DNA of 38,130 bases, from assembly GCF_016863655.1 (NCBI RefSeq), contig NZ_BOPH01000117.1, positions 1 to 38,130 of the forward strand, written 5' to 3'. Each line of letters starts with the position of its first letter. Position 1 is the stretch's first letter. This DNA is from Virgisporangium ochraceum. GTDB taxonomy: Bacteria > Actinomycetota > Actinomycetes > Mycobacteriales > Micromonosporaceae. The notes beneath the pieces are model-generated. The model saw only the letters and a list, made by a program, of their open reading frames with translations, was not told where the DNA came from and made no database searches. Below are positions 31,816 through 38,130 of the stretch, piece after piece. The position numbers and the translations under genes are program-made.

Positions 31816-32157
31816 GTGCGCGACCCCGACGGCGCCGAGCTCGGCACGGTGAAGGACCTGCTCGTCGACCTGGCCGAGAAGAAGGTCCGCTTCGTCAGCG
31901 TGGAGAGCGGCGGGCTGCTCGGCATCGGCGCGACCGTCTCGTTCGTGCCGGTCGAGGCGGTCGTCGACGTGGACGACGAGGTCCGCGTCGACCAGACGGC
32001 CGCCAAGGTCGCCGAGGCACCGAGTTACGACCCCGACCTGGTCGAGGCGCCGCCGATCGACTACTACGAGAGCGTCTACGGTCACTACGGCTACCCGCCG
32101 TTCTGGGGTCCCGGCTACGTGCCGCCCGGCCGGCCCATGCCCCGCGGCCTCTGGTGA
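31816..32157 (+). CDS. PRC-barrel domain protein with unclear start
   Basis: 113 residues from GTG 31816. The PRC-barrel strand pattern is clear (VRDPDGAELGTVKDLLVD, VRFVSVESGGLLGIGATVSF), then an acidic linker and a Tyr/Pro/Gly-rich tail (YYESVYGHYGYPPFWGPGY). PRC barrels are RNA- or protein-binding folds found in RimM, photosystem and stress proteins. The usual first strand L-R-G-R-T lies in frame directly upstream of the GTG (31801-31815), but no ATG, GTG or TTG precedes it before the frame merges into the kinase gene and no ribosome site is seen. Either translation starts late, or the start codon was lost. It lies 25 bp after the kinase stop, probably the same transcript. Confidence 0.7.
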   Translation: MRDPDGAELGTVKDLLVDLAEKKVRFVSVESGGLLGIGATVSFVPVEAVVDVDDEVRVDQTAAKVAEAPSYDPDLVEAPPIDYYESVYGHYGYPPFWGPGYVPPGRPMPRGLW

Positions 32158-32166
32158 CGCATGCCC

Positions 32167-32195
32167 GGGGTTCGGCGCGCGACGCGCCGAACCCC
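32167..32195 (+). terminator. perfect 13-bp hairpin terminator
   Basis: GGGGTTCGGCGCG, a 3-base loop, and the exact complement, ten bases after the PRC-barrel stop. An intrinsic-type terminator of GC-rich bacteria without a U-run; it isolates the HAF/kinase/PRC block from the SARP gene. Confidence 0.85.
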
Positions 32196-32315
32196 GCCCC
32201 CGTTCAGATCCACGGATACATCTGCATGCGTTCCCCCCGGTGATGGCAAGGGCGACAGTTTCTCCCGCCCCGCTCTCGCCTCGTCCTCGTTCCGTCCTCG
32301 GTAGGGTGCTCAGCC

Positions 32316-35300
32316 ATGGAGCACGGGCTGTCGGTCGTGTTGCTGGGGGCGGTGACGGTTCGGAAGGGGCCGGCCACCGTGCCCCTGCACGGGCCGCGCC
32401 AGCTCCGGCTGCTGGCCGCGTTGGCGCTGGACGTCGGGCACGTGGTCACCGTCGACCGGCTCATCGACGTGGTGTGGCCCCTCGATCCGCCGGTCACGGC
32501 CCGCCGGCAGGTGCAGGACCTGGTCAGCCGGCTGCGGCGTGATCTGGTCGCGGCCGGATGTCCCGGTGCCGTCGTGCGCACGGTCGAGTCCGGCTACCTG
32601 CTGGATCTTCCGGCGGAGGCCGTCGACGCCTCGGCGTTCGCGTCGAAGGTCGCGGCCGCGCGGTCGATCCGGGACCGGGACCCGCAGAGCGCCGCTCGCG
32701 AGCTGCGCGAGGCCCTGGGGTGGTGGCAGGGCGAGGCGCTGGCGGGCCTGGACTGTCCGGCGCTGGCCCCGGCGCGGGTGCGGCTGGCCGATCTCTGGCT
32801 CACCGCCTCGGAACTGCGCATGGACATCGAGCTCGGCCTCGGCCGGTACCACCAGATCCTCGACGAGCTGGCCGCGCTGGTGCAGGCGAACCCGGCGCAC
32901 GAGCGATTGACGATCCACTACATGCGCTGTCTCGACCTCGCCGGTCGGCCGGCCGACGCGCTCACCGCGTTCCACGCCCTGCGCCGGCACCTCGACGACG
33001 GGTTCGGGATGCGGCCCGGTCCGGAGACCCAGAGCGTCTACGACGCGATCGCGTTCCGGCGGGCCGCGTCGCCGGCCGCACCGGCACCGCCGGCGCTGGT
33101 TCCCGCGCAGCTGCCGCCACCGCCGGGCTGCTTCGCCGGCCGCACCGCCGAGTCGGCGACGCTCACGGCGTGGGTGCGCAATCCGGACCGCCGCACGGCG
33201 GTGGTGATCGTCGGGGCGGGCGGGGTCGGCAAGACGGCGTTGGCGCTGAGCTGCTGCCACGGGCTGACCGACGACTTCCCCGACGGCCAGTTGTACGCCG
33301 ACCTGCGGGGCTGGAGCGTCGGCGGCGCCGTTGACGCCGACAGCGTGCTGCGCCGCTTCCTCGGTGCGCTCGGCGTCGACCGTGACCGGGTGCCGGCCGA
33401 CCCCGACGAGGCGGCCGGCCTCTACCGGTCGGTGCTGGCGCGTCGCCGGGTGCTGATCCTGCTCGACAACGCCGCCAGCGCCGCGCAGGTCCGCCCGTTG
33501 CTGCCCGCCGGCCGGTCGGTGGTCGTGGTGACCAGCCGCAACGACCTGGCCGGCCTCGTGGCCCGCGAGGGTGCCCGGGAGCTGCGCCTCGACGCGCTCG
33601 CCGGTGGCGAGGCGGTCGACCTCCTGCGCGCCGTGATCGGCGCCGGGCGGGTCGACCGCGAGCACGCGGTCGCCGTGGAGCTGGCCGGCCTGTGTTCGCA
33701 CCTGCCGCTGGCGCTGCGGATCGCCGCGGCCCAGGTGGCCGCCGCTCCCGACCGGTCGCTCGCGTCGTATGTGGCGCGGCTGCGGTCGGGCGACGCACTG
33801 TCCATATTGGACCTGGACGACGGGCCCGGCAGCCTCCGCGCGATCTTCCGCGACTCGTACCTGTCGGCGCCGCCGCCGGCGCGGGCGATGTTCCGGCTCC
33901 TGGGCACGCTGCCGACGGTCGACTTCGCGACGGCGTCGACCGCCGCGGCCGCCGACCTGCCGGTCGACGCCGCGACGGACCTGCTCGACCTGCTGGTCGC
34001 CGCGCACCTGGTGCGCCGCCGCGACGGGCGGTACTCCATGCACGACCTGCTCCGGGCGTACGCCGAGGAGACCGCGCAGGCCGAGGCCGGTCCCGGCGAC
34101 CGCGCCGGTGCGCTGCGCCGGCTGCTCGACCACTACCTGACGCACGCCGACGCCGCCGTGCGGTCGCTGTACCCGGGCCGCCTGCGGCTGCCGGACAAGG
34201 ACTCGACCCCGGCCGCCCTCCCCGACCGGGTCACCGCGTCGGCCTGGCTCAACGACGAGTACGCGAACCTGGTCGCGGCCGTCGTCCGGGCCGCCGCCGG
34301 CGAGTTCGCCGAGTACTCGTGGCGCCTGATCGACGCGCTGCGCGGGTTCTTCCCGTCCCGGCTCGACCTGACCCAGGCGCGGGCCGCGGCCGCCGCGGCG
34401 CTGTCGGCCGCCGACCGGGCCGGCGAGCGCCACGGCGCGGTGATCGCGCACCTGTGTCTCGCCGAGATCTCCATGGAGAGCGGCGACCACCCCTCGATGG
34501 GGACGCATCTCCAGGAGTCGCTGCGCCTGGCCGAGTCGGTGGGCTGGCTCGACGCCCAGATCACCATCCACGGCAACTACGGCGCGGTGCTCGCCACGCA
34601 GCTGGAGCTGGTCGCGGCGGAGTACCACCTCGGCCGGGGCGTGGCGCTGCAGCAGGGCTACGAGCGGATGCGGCCGGCGCTGCTGACCAACCTCGGCGCG
34701 ACGCTGACGCTGCTCGGCCGCTTCGACGAGGCGGCCGCGTTGAAACGGACCGCGTTGGAGATGTACCGGCGCAGCGGCGAGCGGGAGGCGCAGGCGCAGG
34801 TGCTCGGCACGCTGGCCGACATCGAGTGCCAGCGCGGGCGCGCCGACCTGGGCCGCGCCCTGGCCGAGGAGGCCGCCGGCATCCTGCGGGAGCTGGACGC
34901 GCCGCGGTCGGAGGCGGTGGTGCTGCGGACGCTCGCGATGGTCCACTCCGAGGCCGGCCGGTCCGCCGACGCGCTGGCGTGCGTGACGCGGGCGCTCGAA
35001 CTGGCCGAGCTGTGCGGCAACCCGCAGCTGATCGCGACCGTGCGCACGGCTCTGGGTACGGTCCTGGTCCGCGGCGGCCGTCCGCAGGAGGCGGCCGAGC
35101 ATTTCCGGCTCGCCATCGCCGTCGGCAGCCAGAGCACCTGGCGCACCGACCCGCGGCAGGGCCTCGCCACGGCCCTGCTCGCACTCGGTGACCTCGACGG
35201 CGCCCGCGACCACGCCCAGCGGGCGCTGGAGTTCGCCGACCGGGCCCGCGCGGTCGTGCTCAGCGCCGCGGCGCGGGCGACGCTGGATGCCGTCGAGGCC

Positions 35301-35330
35301 GAGGCGGGCGCCGTAGGCTCACCGGCATGA
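32316..35330 (+). CDS. SARP/AfsR-type transcriptional regulator
   Basis: 1004-residue multidomain activator. An OmpR-type winged helix (about 5-98; RQLRLLAALALDVGHVVTVD is the typical SARP start), bacterial transcriptional activation domain (BTAD, about 105-250), Pro-rich linker, NB-ARC ATPase with Walker A GAGGVGKTAL (300-309) and Walker B VLILLDNA, the GLPLAL-like motif HLPLALRIAAAQVA, then a winged-helix segment (MHDLLRAYAEE) and TPR repeats from about 700 to the end. This is the AfsR architecture of a regulator of secondary metabolism, normally gated by ATP and protein or ligand sensing. ATG 32316, weak AGGGTG ribosome site. Its stop overlaps the PaaK-like gene start (ATGA). Targets not predictable. 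Confidence 0.93.
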   Translation: MEHGLSVVLLGAVTVRKGPATVPLHGPRQLRLLAALALDVGHVVTVDRLIDVVWPLDPPVTARRQVQDLVSRLRRDLVAAGCPGAVVRTVESGYLLDLPAEAVDASAFASKVAAARSIRDRDPQSAARELREALGWWQGEALAGLDCPALAPARVRLADLWLTASELRMDIELGLGRYHQILDELAALVQANPAHERLTIHYMRCLDLAGRPADALTAFHALRRHLDDGFGMRPGPETQSVYDAIAFRRAASPAAPAPPALVPAQLPPPPGCFAGRTAESATLTAWVRNPDRRTAVVIVGAGGVGKTALALSCCHGLTDDFPDGQLYADLRGWSVGGAVDADSVLRRFLGALGVDRDRVPADPDEAAGLYRSVLARRRVLILLDNAASAAQVRPLLPAGRSVVVVTSRNDLAGLVAREGARELRLDALAGGEAVDLLRAVIGAGRVDREHAVAVELAGLCSHLPLALRIAAAQVAAAPDRSLASYVARLRSGDALSILDLDDGPGSLRAIFRDSYLSAPPPARAMFRLLGTLPTVDFATASTAAAADLPVDAATDLLDLLVAAHLVRRRDGRYSMHDLLRAYAEETAQAEAGPGDRAGALRRLLDHYLTHADAAVRSLYPGRLRLPDKDSTPAALPDRVTASAWLNDEYANLVAAVVRAAAGEFAEYSWRLIDALRGFFPSRLDLTQARAAAAAALSAADRAGERHGAVIAHLCLAEISMESGDHPSMGTHLQESLRLAESVGWLDAQITIHGNYGAVLATQLELVAAEYHLGRGVALQQGYERMRPALLTNLGATLTLLGRFDEAAALKRTALEMYRRSGEREAQAQVLGTLADIECQRGRADLGRALAEEAAGILRELDAPRSEAVVLRTLAMVHSEAGRSADALACVTRALELAELCGNPQLIATVRTALGTVLVRGGRPQEAAEHFRLAIAVGSQSTWRTDPRQGLATALLALGDLDGARDHAQRALEFADRARAVVLSAAARATLDAVEAEAGAVGSPA
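33800..33812. repeat. GTCCA-N3-TGGAC palindrome, copy 5 (perfect)
   Basis: GTCCATATTGGAC inside the SARP gene, read G|TCC|ATA|TTG|GAC (Ser-Ile-Leu-Asp). ATA and TTG are about the rarest codons possible at this GC content, so the DNA word, not the protein, looks conserved. Confidence 0.75.
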
Positions 35331-36748
35331 CGAGCGAACCCGGTGCCGACGCGGCGCTGCGCCTGTTCCACGACGCCGCGCGCACCGTGCCCGCCTACCG
35401 CGCCTTCCTGGCCGCGCACGACGTCGACCCGGGGTCGGTCACCGACCTGTCGGCGGTTCCACTGTCCACAAAGGACAACTACGTGCGCCGGTACCCGCTG
35501 CCCGACCGCACCCGGGGCGGCGACCTGTCGGCCGCGGCCCACACGGTCGCGGTGTCGTCGGGCTCGTCGGGCGAGCCGACCGTCTGGCCCCGGTCCACTG
35601 TGGACGAACTGGTCGTGGCGCGGCGGTTCGGGCAGGCGATCGTCGACGGTTTCCGCGGCGGTGAGCGGCGCACGCTCGTGGTGGTCTGCTTCGCGCTGGG
35701 CAGCTGGGTCGGCGGCATGTACACGGCGGCCGCGTGCCGGCACCTGGCCGACGCGGGCCACCCGGTCACCGTCGCCACGCCGGGCAACAACGTCGACGAG
35801 ATCCTGCGGGTGGTGGCGGCGCTCGGCGGTCACTTCGACCAGACGGTCCTCGCCGGGTACCCGCCGTTCGTGAAGAACGTGGTCGACGCGGGCGTGGCGC
35901 GCGGCGTCGACTGGTCGCCGTACCGCGTCAAGCTGCTCCTCGCCGGTGAGGTGTTCAGCGAGCAGTGGCGTGACCTGATGGCCGCCCGCGCCGGGATGAC
36001 CGAGCCGGTCGCCGACTCCGTGTCGCTGTACGGCACCGCCGACGCCGGCGTGCTCGGCAACGAGACGCCGACGAGCGTCGCGATCCGCCGGTTCCTGGCC
36101 GACACCCCGGCCGCCGCCCGCGAACTGTTCGGCGACAGCCGCCTGCCCACGCTGGTCCAGTACGACCCGGCCGACCGCTACTTCGAGACCCACGCCGGCA
36201 CGCTGCTGTTCACCAGCGACGGCGGGGTTCCCCTGCTGCGCTACCACCTCGCCGACGAGGGCGGCCTGACGTCCTATGTGGACATGCTGGCGTTCTGCCG
36301 CGACCACGGTTTCGACCCGGTTCCGCCGGCGCCGCACCGGGCCGTCGACCTGCCGTTCGTCCACGTCTTCGGCCGTTCCCTGTTCACGGTGTCGTACTTC
36401 GGTGCCAACGTGTACCCGGAGAACGTCACCGTGGCGCTGGAGGGGCCGGAGGTCAGCGCCTGGACCACCGGTCGCTTCGTCCTGCAGGTGGTGTCCGACG
36501 CCGACGAGAACCGGCACCTGTCGGTCGTCGTCGAACTGGCACCGGGAGCGACGGCCGGCCCGGACCGCGCGGCCACGGTGGCCACGGCGATCCGGGCCGC
36601 GCTGCTGCGGGTCAACAGCGAGTACGCCCACTACGTACCGGCGGCCCAGCAGACCCCGCGCGTGGTCCTGCGCCCCGCCGACGACCCGGAGTACTTCCCG
36701 GTCGGGGTCAAGCACCGCTACACCCGTCCGGCCGACGACACGGCCTGA
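35327..36748 (+). CDS. PaaK-like adenylate-forming enzyme
   Basis: 473-residue protein of the phenylacetate-CoA ligase (PaaK/COG1541) superfamily, which activates carboxylates as acyl-adenylates. The ATP phosphate loop is SSGSSGEPTVWP (about 77-88), then a substrate-binding core (LLLAGEVFSEQW, YGTADAGVLGNETP), the hinge-region aspartate in LLRYHLADEGG and a C-terminal lid (NVYPENVTVALE, PVGVKHRYTRP, with a possible catalytic Lys). It is closer to the 'CapK/PaaK-like' unknowns than to true phenylacetate ligases. Translationally coupled to the SARP gene by ATGA overlap, so the SARP may control it or the two act together. No carrier protein is near. Confidence 0.85.
   Translation: MTSEPGADAALRLFHDAARTVPAYRAFLAAHDVDPGSVTDLSAVPLSTKDNYVRRYPLPDRTRGGDLSAAAHTVAVSSGSSGEPTVWPRSTVDELVVARRFGQAIVDGFRGGERRTLVVVCFALGSWVGGMYTAAACRHLADAGHPVTVATPGNNVDEILRVVAALGGHFDQTVLAGYPPFVKNVVDAGVARGVDWSPYRVKLLLAGEVFSEQWRDLMAARAGMTEPVADSVSLYGTADAGVLGNETPTSVAIRRFLADTPAAARELFGDSRLPTLVQYDPADRYFETHAGTLLFTSDGGVPLLRYHLADEGGLTSYVDMLAFCRDHGFDPVPPAPHRAVDLPFVHVFGRSLFTVSYFGANVYPENVTVALEGPEVSAWTTGRFVLQVVSDADENRHLSVVVELAPGATAGPDRAATVATAIRAALLRVNSEYAHYVPAAQQTPRVVLRPADDPEYFPVGVKHRYTRPADDTA
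35593..35605. repeat. GTCCA-N3-TGGAC palindrome, copy 6 (perfect)
   Basis: GTCCACTGTGGAC inside the PaaK-like gene, read G|TCC|ACT|GTG|GAC (Ser-Thr-Val-Asp), with the rare codon ACT. A degenerate relative (GTCCACAAAGGAC) lies 130 bp upstream at 35464-35476. Confidence 0.75.
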
Positions 36749-36960
36749 CGGCGGCCGGCCACGCCGGCCCAGCCGATCCACCGCGCGCCGACGTGCAGGG
36801 CGCTGTCCTGGCCCACGGCCCAGGCCCGGATCTGTGCCGACGTGGCGGTGGCGACGTCGGGACCGTCGGGCGGCGAGGCGAAGGAGGCGACGAGGAACAG
36901 CGGGCCGGCGACGGCGGCGGTGACCGCCGGGCCCCGGCTGATGGTGGAGGTTGTCGTCAT
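36718..36960 (-). pseudogene. 5' remnant of a small membrane protein
   Basis: From ATG 36960 an 80-residue frame starts with a convincing N-terminus and one membrane helix (TTTSTISRGPAVTAAVAGPL, then FLVASFA), a polar loop and the start of what looks like a second helix (LHVGARWIGWAGVAG), then ends abruptly after 15 unrelated residues inside the antisense of the PaaK-like gene, with a 31-bp overlap. Small actinobacterial membrane proteins with this opening normally have four or more helices, so I infer a 3' truncation. AT-rich sequence about 60 bp upstream (37008-37030) could be its old promoter. The remaining 36961-37179 holds no gene. Confidence 0.45.
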
Positions 36961-37179
36961 GGCACCCATCGTGTCGACGGGTGCCGCTGCCGTCGTCGCC
37001 CGAATTGCCGAGTCGGATACATATTTGTGATGAAGCGCCGGCACGGCCGCCGGGTCGAGCCGCGACGATGCGGCGGTCCGGCGTACCGCCGCGGTGTCGC
37101 AGCAAGCCGGCCGGGGCCGCCGTGCTCGCGTACGAGATCCGGCTCGCCACCCCGGGCCGACCTACGGCAGCATGTCCGG

Positions 37180-37851
37180 ATGGACCCTCTGGCCGCCGCC
37201 ACCGCGCTCGTCCACGAACGCTTTCCCCACGCGACGTGGGCGATCCTCACGGGCAGCGTGCTCGGGCCGCACCGCACTCCCGGCTCCGATCTCGACATCG
37301 TGGTCCTCCAGGACCACGATGCCGGATACCGGGAGAGCCTGCGGTTCCGCGGCTGGCCGACCGAGCTGTTCGTGCACACCCCGCACCAGCTGGCCCGCTA
37401 CCTGGAACGGGAGCTGGCCGCGCGCAAGCCCAGCACCCACCGGATGCTCGCGCAGGGCGTCACCCTGCTCGGTGACCCGGGCGACCTGCCGGCCCGGTGC
37501 GCCCGCGTCCTCGCCGACGGTCCGCCGCCGCTCACCGACGCCGAGCGCGACTGGCTCCGGTACAGCCTGACCGACGCTCTCGACGACCTGACCCACGCCG
37601 TCGACCCCGGCGAACGTGTGGTGATCGCGACCGCGCTCTGGGTCGAGAGCGCCCGCGCCGCGCTCGCCTTCGCAGGCCGGTGGCTCAGCCACGGCAAGTG
37701 GCTGCTGCGGGAGCTGCGCGAGCTCGACCCGTCCCTGGCCGCCGACTGGCTGGCCGCCCGCGACGACCCGGCGCCGTTCGCCGAACGGGTCCTCCGACCG
37801 GCCGGCGGCCCGCTGTTCGACGGCTACCGCGCGCAGGCTCCCGACGGCTAG
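37180..37851 (+). CDS. nucleotidyltransferase-fold protein
   Basis: 223-residue cytosolic protein. Residues 1-90 are a DNA polymerase beta-like minimal nucleotidyltransferase domain: the motif G-S-x(9-12)-D-x-D is LTGSVLGPHRTPGSDLDIVV (Gly-Ser near 24, Asp-x-Asp near 37-39), and a third acidic residue is in TELFVHT. Residues 110-220 are helical (ERDWLRYSLTDALDDLTHA, ALWVESARAALAFAGRWLS), resembling the C-terminal domain of aminoglycoside adenylyltransferases and of KNTase/HEPN proteins. Start at ATG 37180 is within CATGTCCGGATGGACC, with GGCAG a possible ribosome site. It could modify a small molecule or be an orphan toxin-antitoxin NTase; no HEPN partner gene is adjacent. Confidence 0.78.
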   Translation: MDPLAAATALVHERFPHATWAILTGSVLGPHRTPGSDLDIVVLQDHDAGYRESLRFRGWPTELFVHTPHQLARYLERELAARKPSTHRMLAQGVTLLGDPGDLPARCARVLADGPPPLTDAERDWLRYSLTDALDDLTHAVDPGERVVIATALWVESARAALAFAGRWLSHGKWLLRELRELDPSLAADWLAARDDPAPFAERVLRPAGGPLFDGYRAQAPDG

Positions 37852-37937
37852 GCCGTGCTTGGTCAGGTTCCCGGGATGCCGTGTGGCGCAACGCATTCAC
37901 CGACACACGTCGCCACCGTCCACGACGCCCACCGCAC

Positions 37938-38015
37938 CGCCGATCTTGCAGTTGTGGCCTCCCTCAAAACATGACATTTCCGCAAATGGAGGCGGCCACA
38001 ATTGCAAGATCGGCG
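37938..38015. repeat. 78-bp long inverted-repeat element, copy B
   Basis: Arms of 22 bp (37938-37959 and 37994-38015) with one mismatch (ATTGC for ACTGC in the right arm); the stem is extended by CTCC/GGAG. The centre keeps GACAT...GCAAAT, which aligns with GACAT...GCGAAAT of copy A. It sits between the nucleotidyltransferase and a convergent gene, as a terminator would. Confidence 0.85.
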
Positions 38016-38054
38016 CGCGCCTCGACCCACGGCGCGCGCCTCGACCACGGCGCG
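38012..38054. repeat. short GC tandem repeat
   Basis: GGCGCGCGCCTCGACC(C)AC in two copies (38012-38030 and 38031-38048) plus the first six bases of a third. It overlaps the end of inverted-repeat copy B. No coding function. Confidence 0.7.
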
Positions 38055-38083
38055 ACCGTGAGCGGCCCCGCCGCCACTGGCCG

Positions 38084-38130
38084 TCATCGCAGTCTGCCCA
38101 CCAGGTCTGTGCCGGTCGCCTCGATCGTCG
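38084..38130 (-). CDS. C-terminal tail of a gene running off the window
   Basis: A minus-strand frame enters at the right edge and reads T-I-E-A-T-G-T-D-L-V-G-R-L-R before TGA at 38084-38086. Codon use looks coding (GC at third positions) and the end of an upstream gene here would explain a convergent inverted-repeat terminator. Only about 15 codons are visible, so no family can be named. Confidence 0.35.
   Translation of the reverse strand, partial: TIEATGTDLVGRLR

Noticed and set aside
32316..36748. Secondary-metabolite biosynthetic cluster around the SARP
   Set aside because: No polyketide, peptide synthetase, terpene or RiPP core gene is in the window; a SARP and one adenylating enzyme are not enough.
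37180..37851. MNT/HEPN toxin-antitoxin pair
   Set aside because: The protein has its own C-terminal helical domain and no adjacent HEPN gene with an R-x4-6-H motif was found.
1..38130. tRNA, rRNA, parS (TGTTTCACGTGAAACA-like) or dnaA-box origin sequences
   Set aside because: I read through for cloverleaf and known site sequences and saw none that I could support.

Overview
The window is a very GC-rich stretch of an actinobacterial chromosome. GTG starts are common, Shine-Dalgarno sites are GGAGG-like, genes are packed with ATGA/GTGA overlaps, and there is a SARP/AfsR-type giant regulator and a eukaryote-like Ser/Thr kinase. A recurrent interrupted palindrome, GTCCA-N3-TGGAC, resembles sequence I associate from memory with Pseudonocardiales, so an Amycolatopsis/Saccharothrix/Kutzneria-like host is my best guess. 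This is inference, not proof. No rRNA, tRNA, CRISPR array, transposase or phage gene is visible.

Layout. Bases 1-1300 are a worn region: the end of an unknown gene, a frameshifted small membrane protein and a TetR regulator that has lost its DNA-binding half, closed by a strong hairpin. Bases 1308-7440 hold an SDR oxidoreductase, a large KatE-type catalase, a LysR regulator divergent from an MFS transporter, and an endonuclease/exonuclease/phosphatase-fold enzyme. Bases 7424-16195, minus strand, form one tight eight-gene operon: carbamoyltransferase, GT2, a GmhB-GT9 fusion, GT4, GmhA, HldE, a short SDR and GT9. Together these contain every step needed to make ADP-D-glycero-D-manno-heptose from sedoheptulose-7-phosphate, plus four glycosyltransferase domains and a carbamoyl transferase. 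This is a heptose glycoconjugate pathway in a Gram-positive without LPS and the most complete candidate 'system' here. A 440-bp repeat-rich intergenic segment follows (tandem repeats, a G-quadruplex motif and a long inverted-repeat element that recurs at the right end of the window).

Bases 16638-17792 (minus) are a three-gene operon: lipoprotein, an overlooked 27-residue membrane peptide and an internally duplicated DUF6766-like membrane protein. Bases 17874-23478 (plus) look like a redox/stress block: an unusual P450 overlapping a molybdopterin oxidoreductase that lacks all four iron-sulfur cysteines, a helical partner, a hemerythrin and a general-stress-type SDR. The last two have sigma-B-like GTT-N15/16-GGGTAG promoters. 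Bases 23475-27671 carry a PHB-depolymerase-like esterase, a membrane-anchored GH16-fold protein with degenerate active site, and a PepSY protein coupled to a methyltransferase. Bases 27917-32157 hold two paralogous exported HAF-repeat (probable seven-bladed propeller) proteins, a membrane Ser/Thr kinase and a PRC-barrel protein, ended by a perfect 13-bp hairpin. Bases 32316-36748 are a SARP-NB-ARC-TPR regulator coupled to a PaaK-like adenylate-forming enzyme. The right end has a truncated membrane-protein remnant, a nucleotidyltransferase, the second inverted-repeat element and the tail of a minus-strand gene.

The signal I find most interesting is at DNA level: the 13-bp palindrome occurs inside coding sequences in all three reading frames and brings in rare codons, so selection appears to act on the DNA rather than the proteins.
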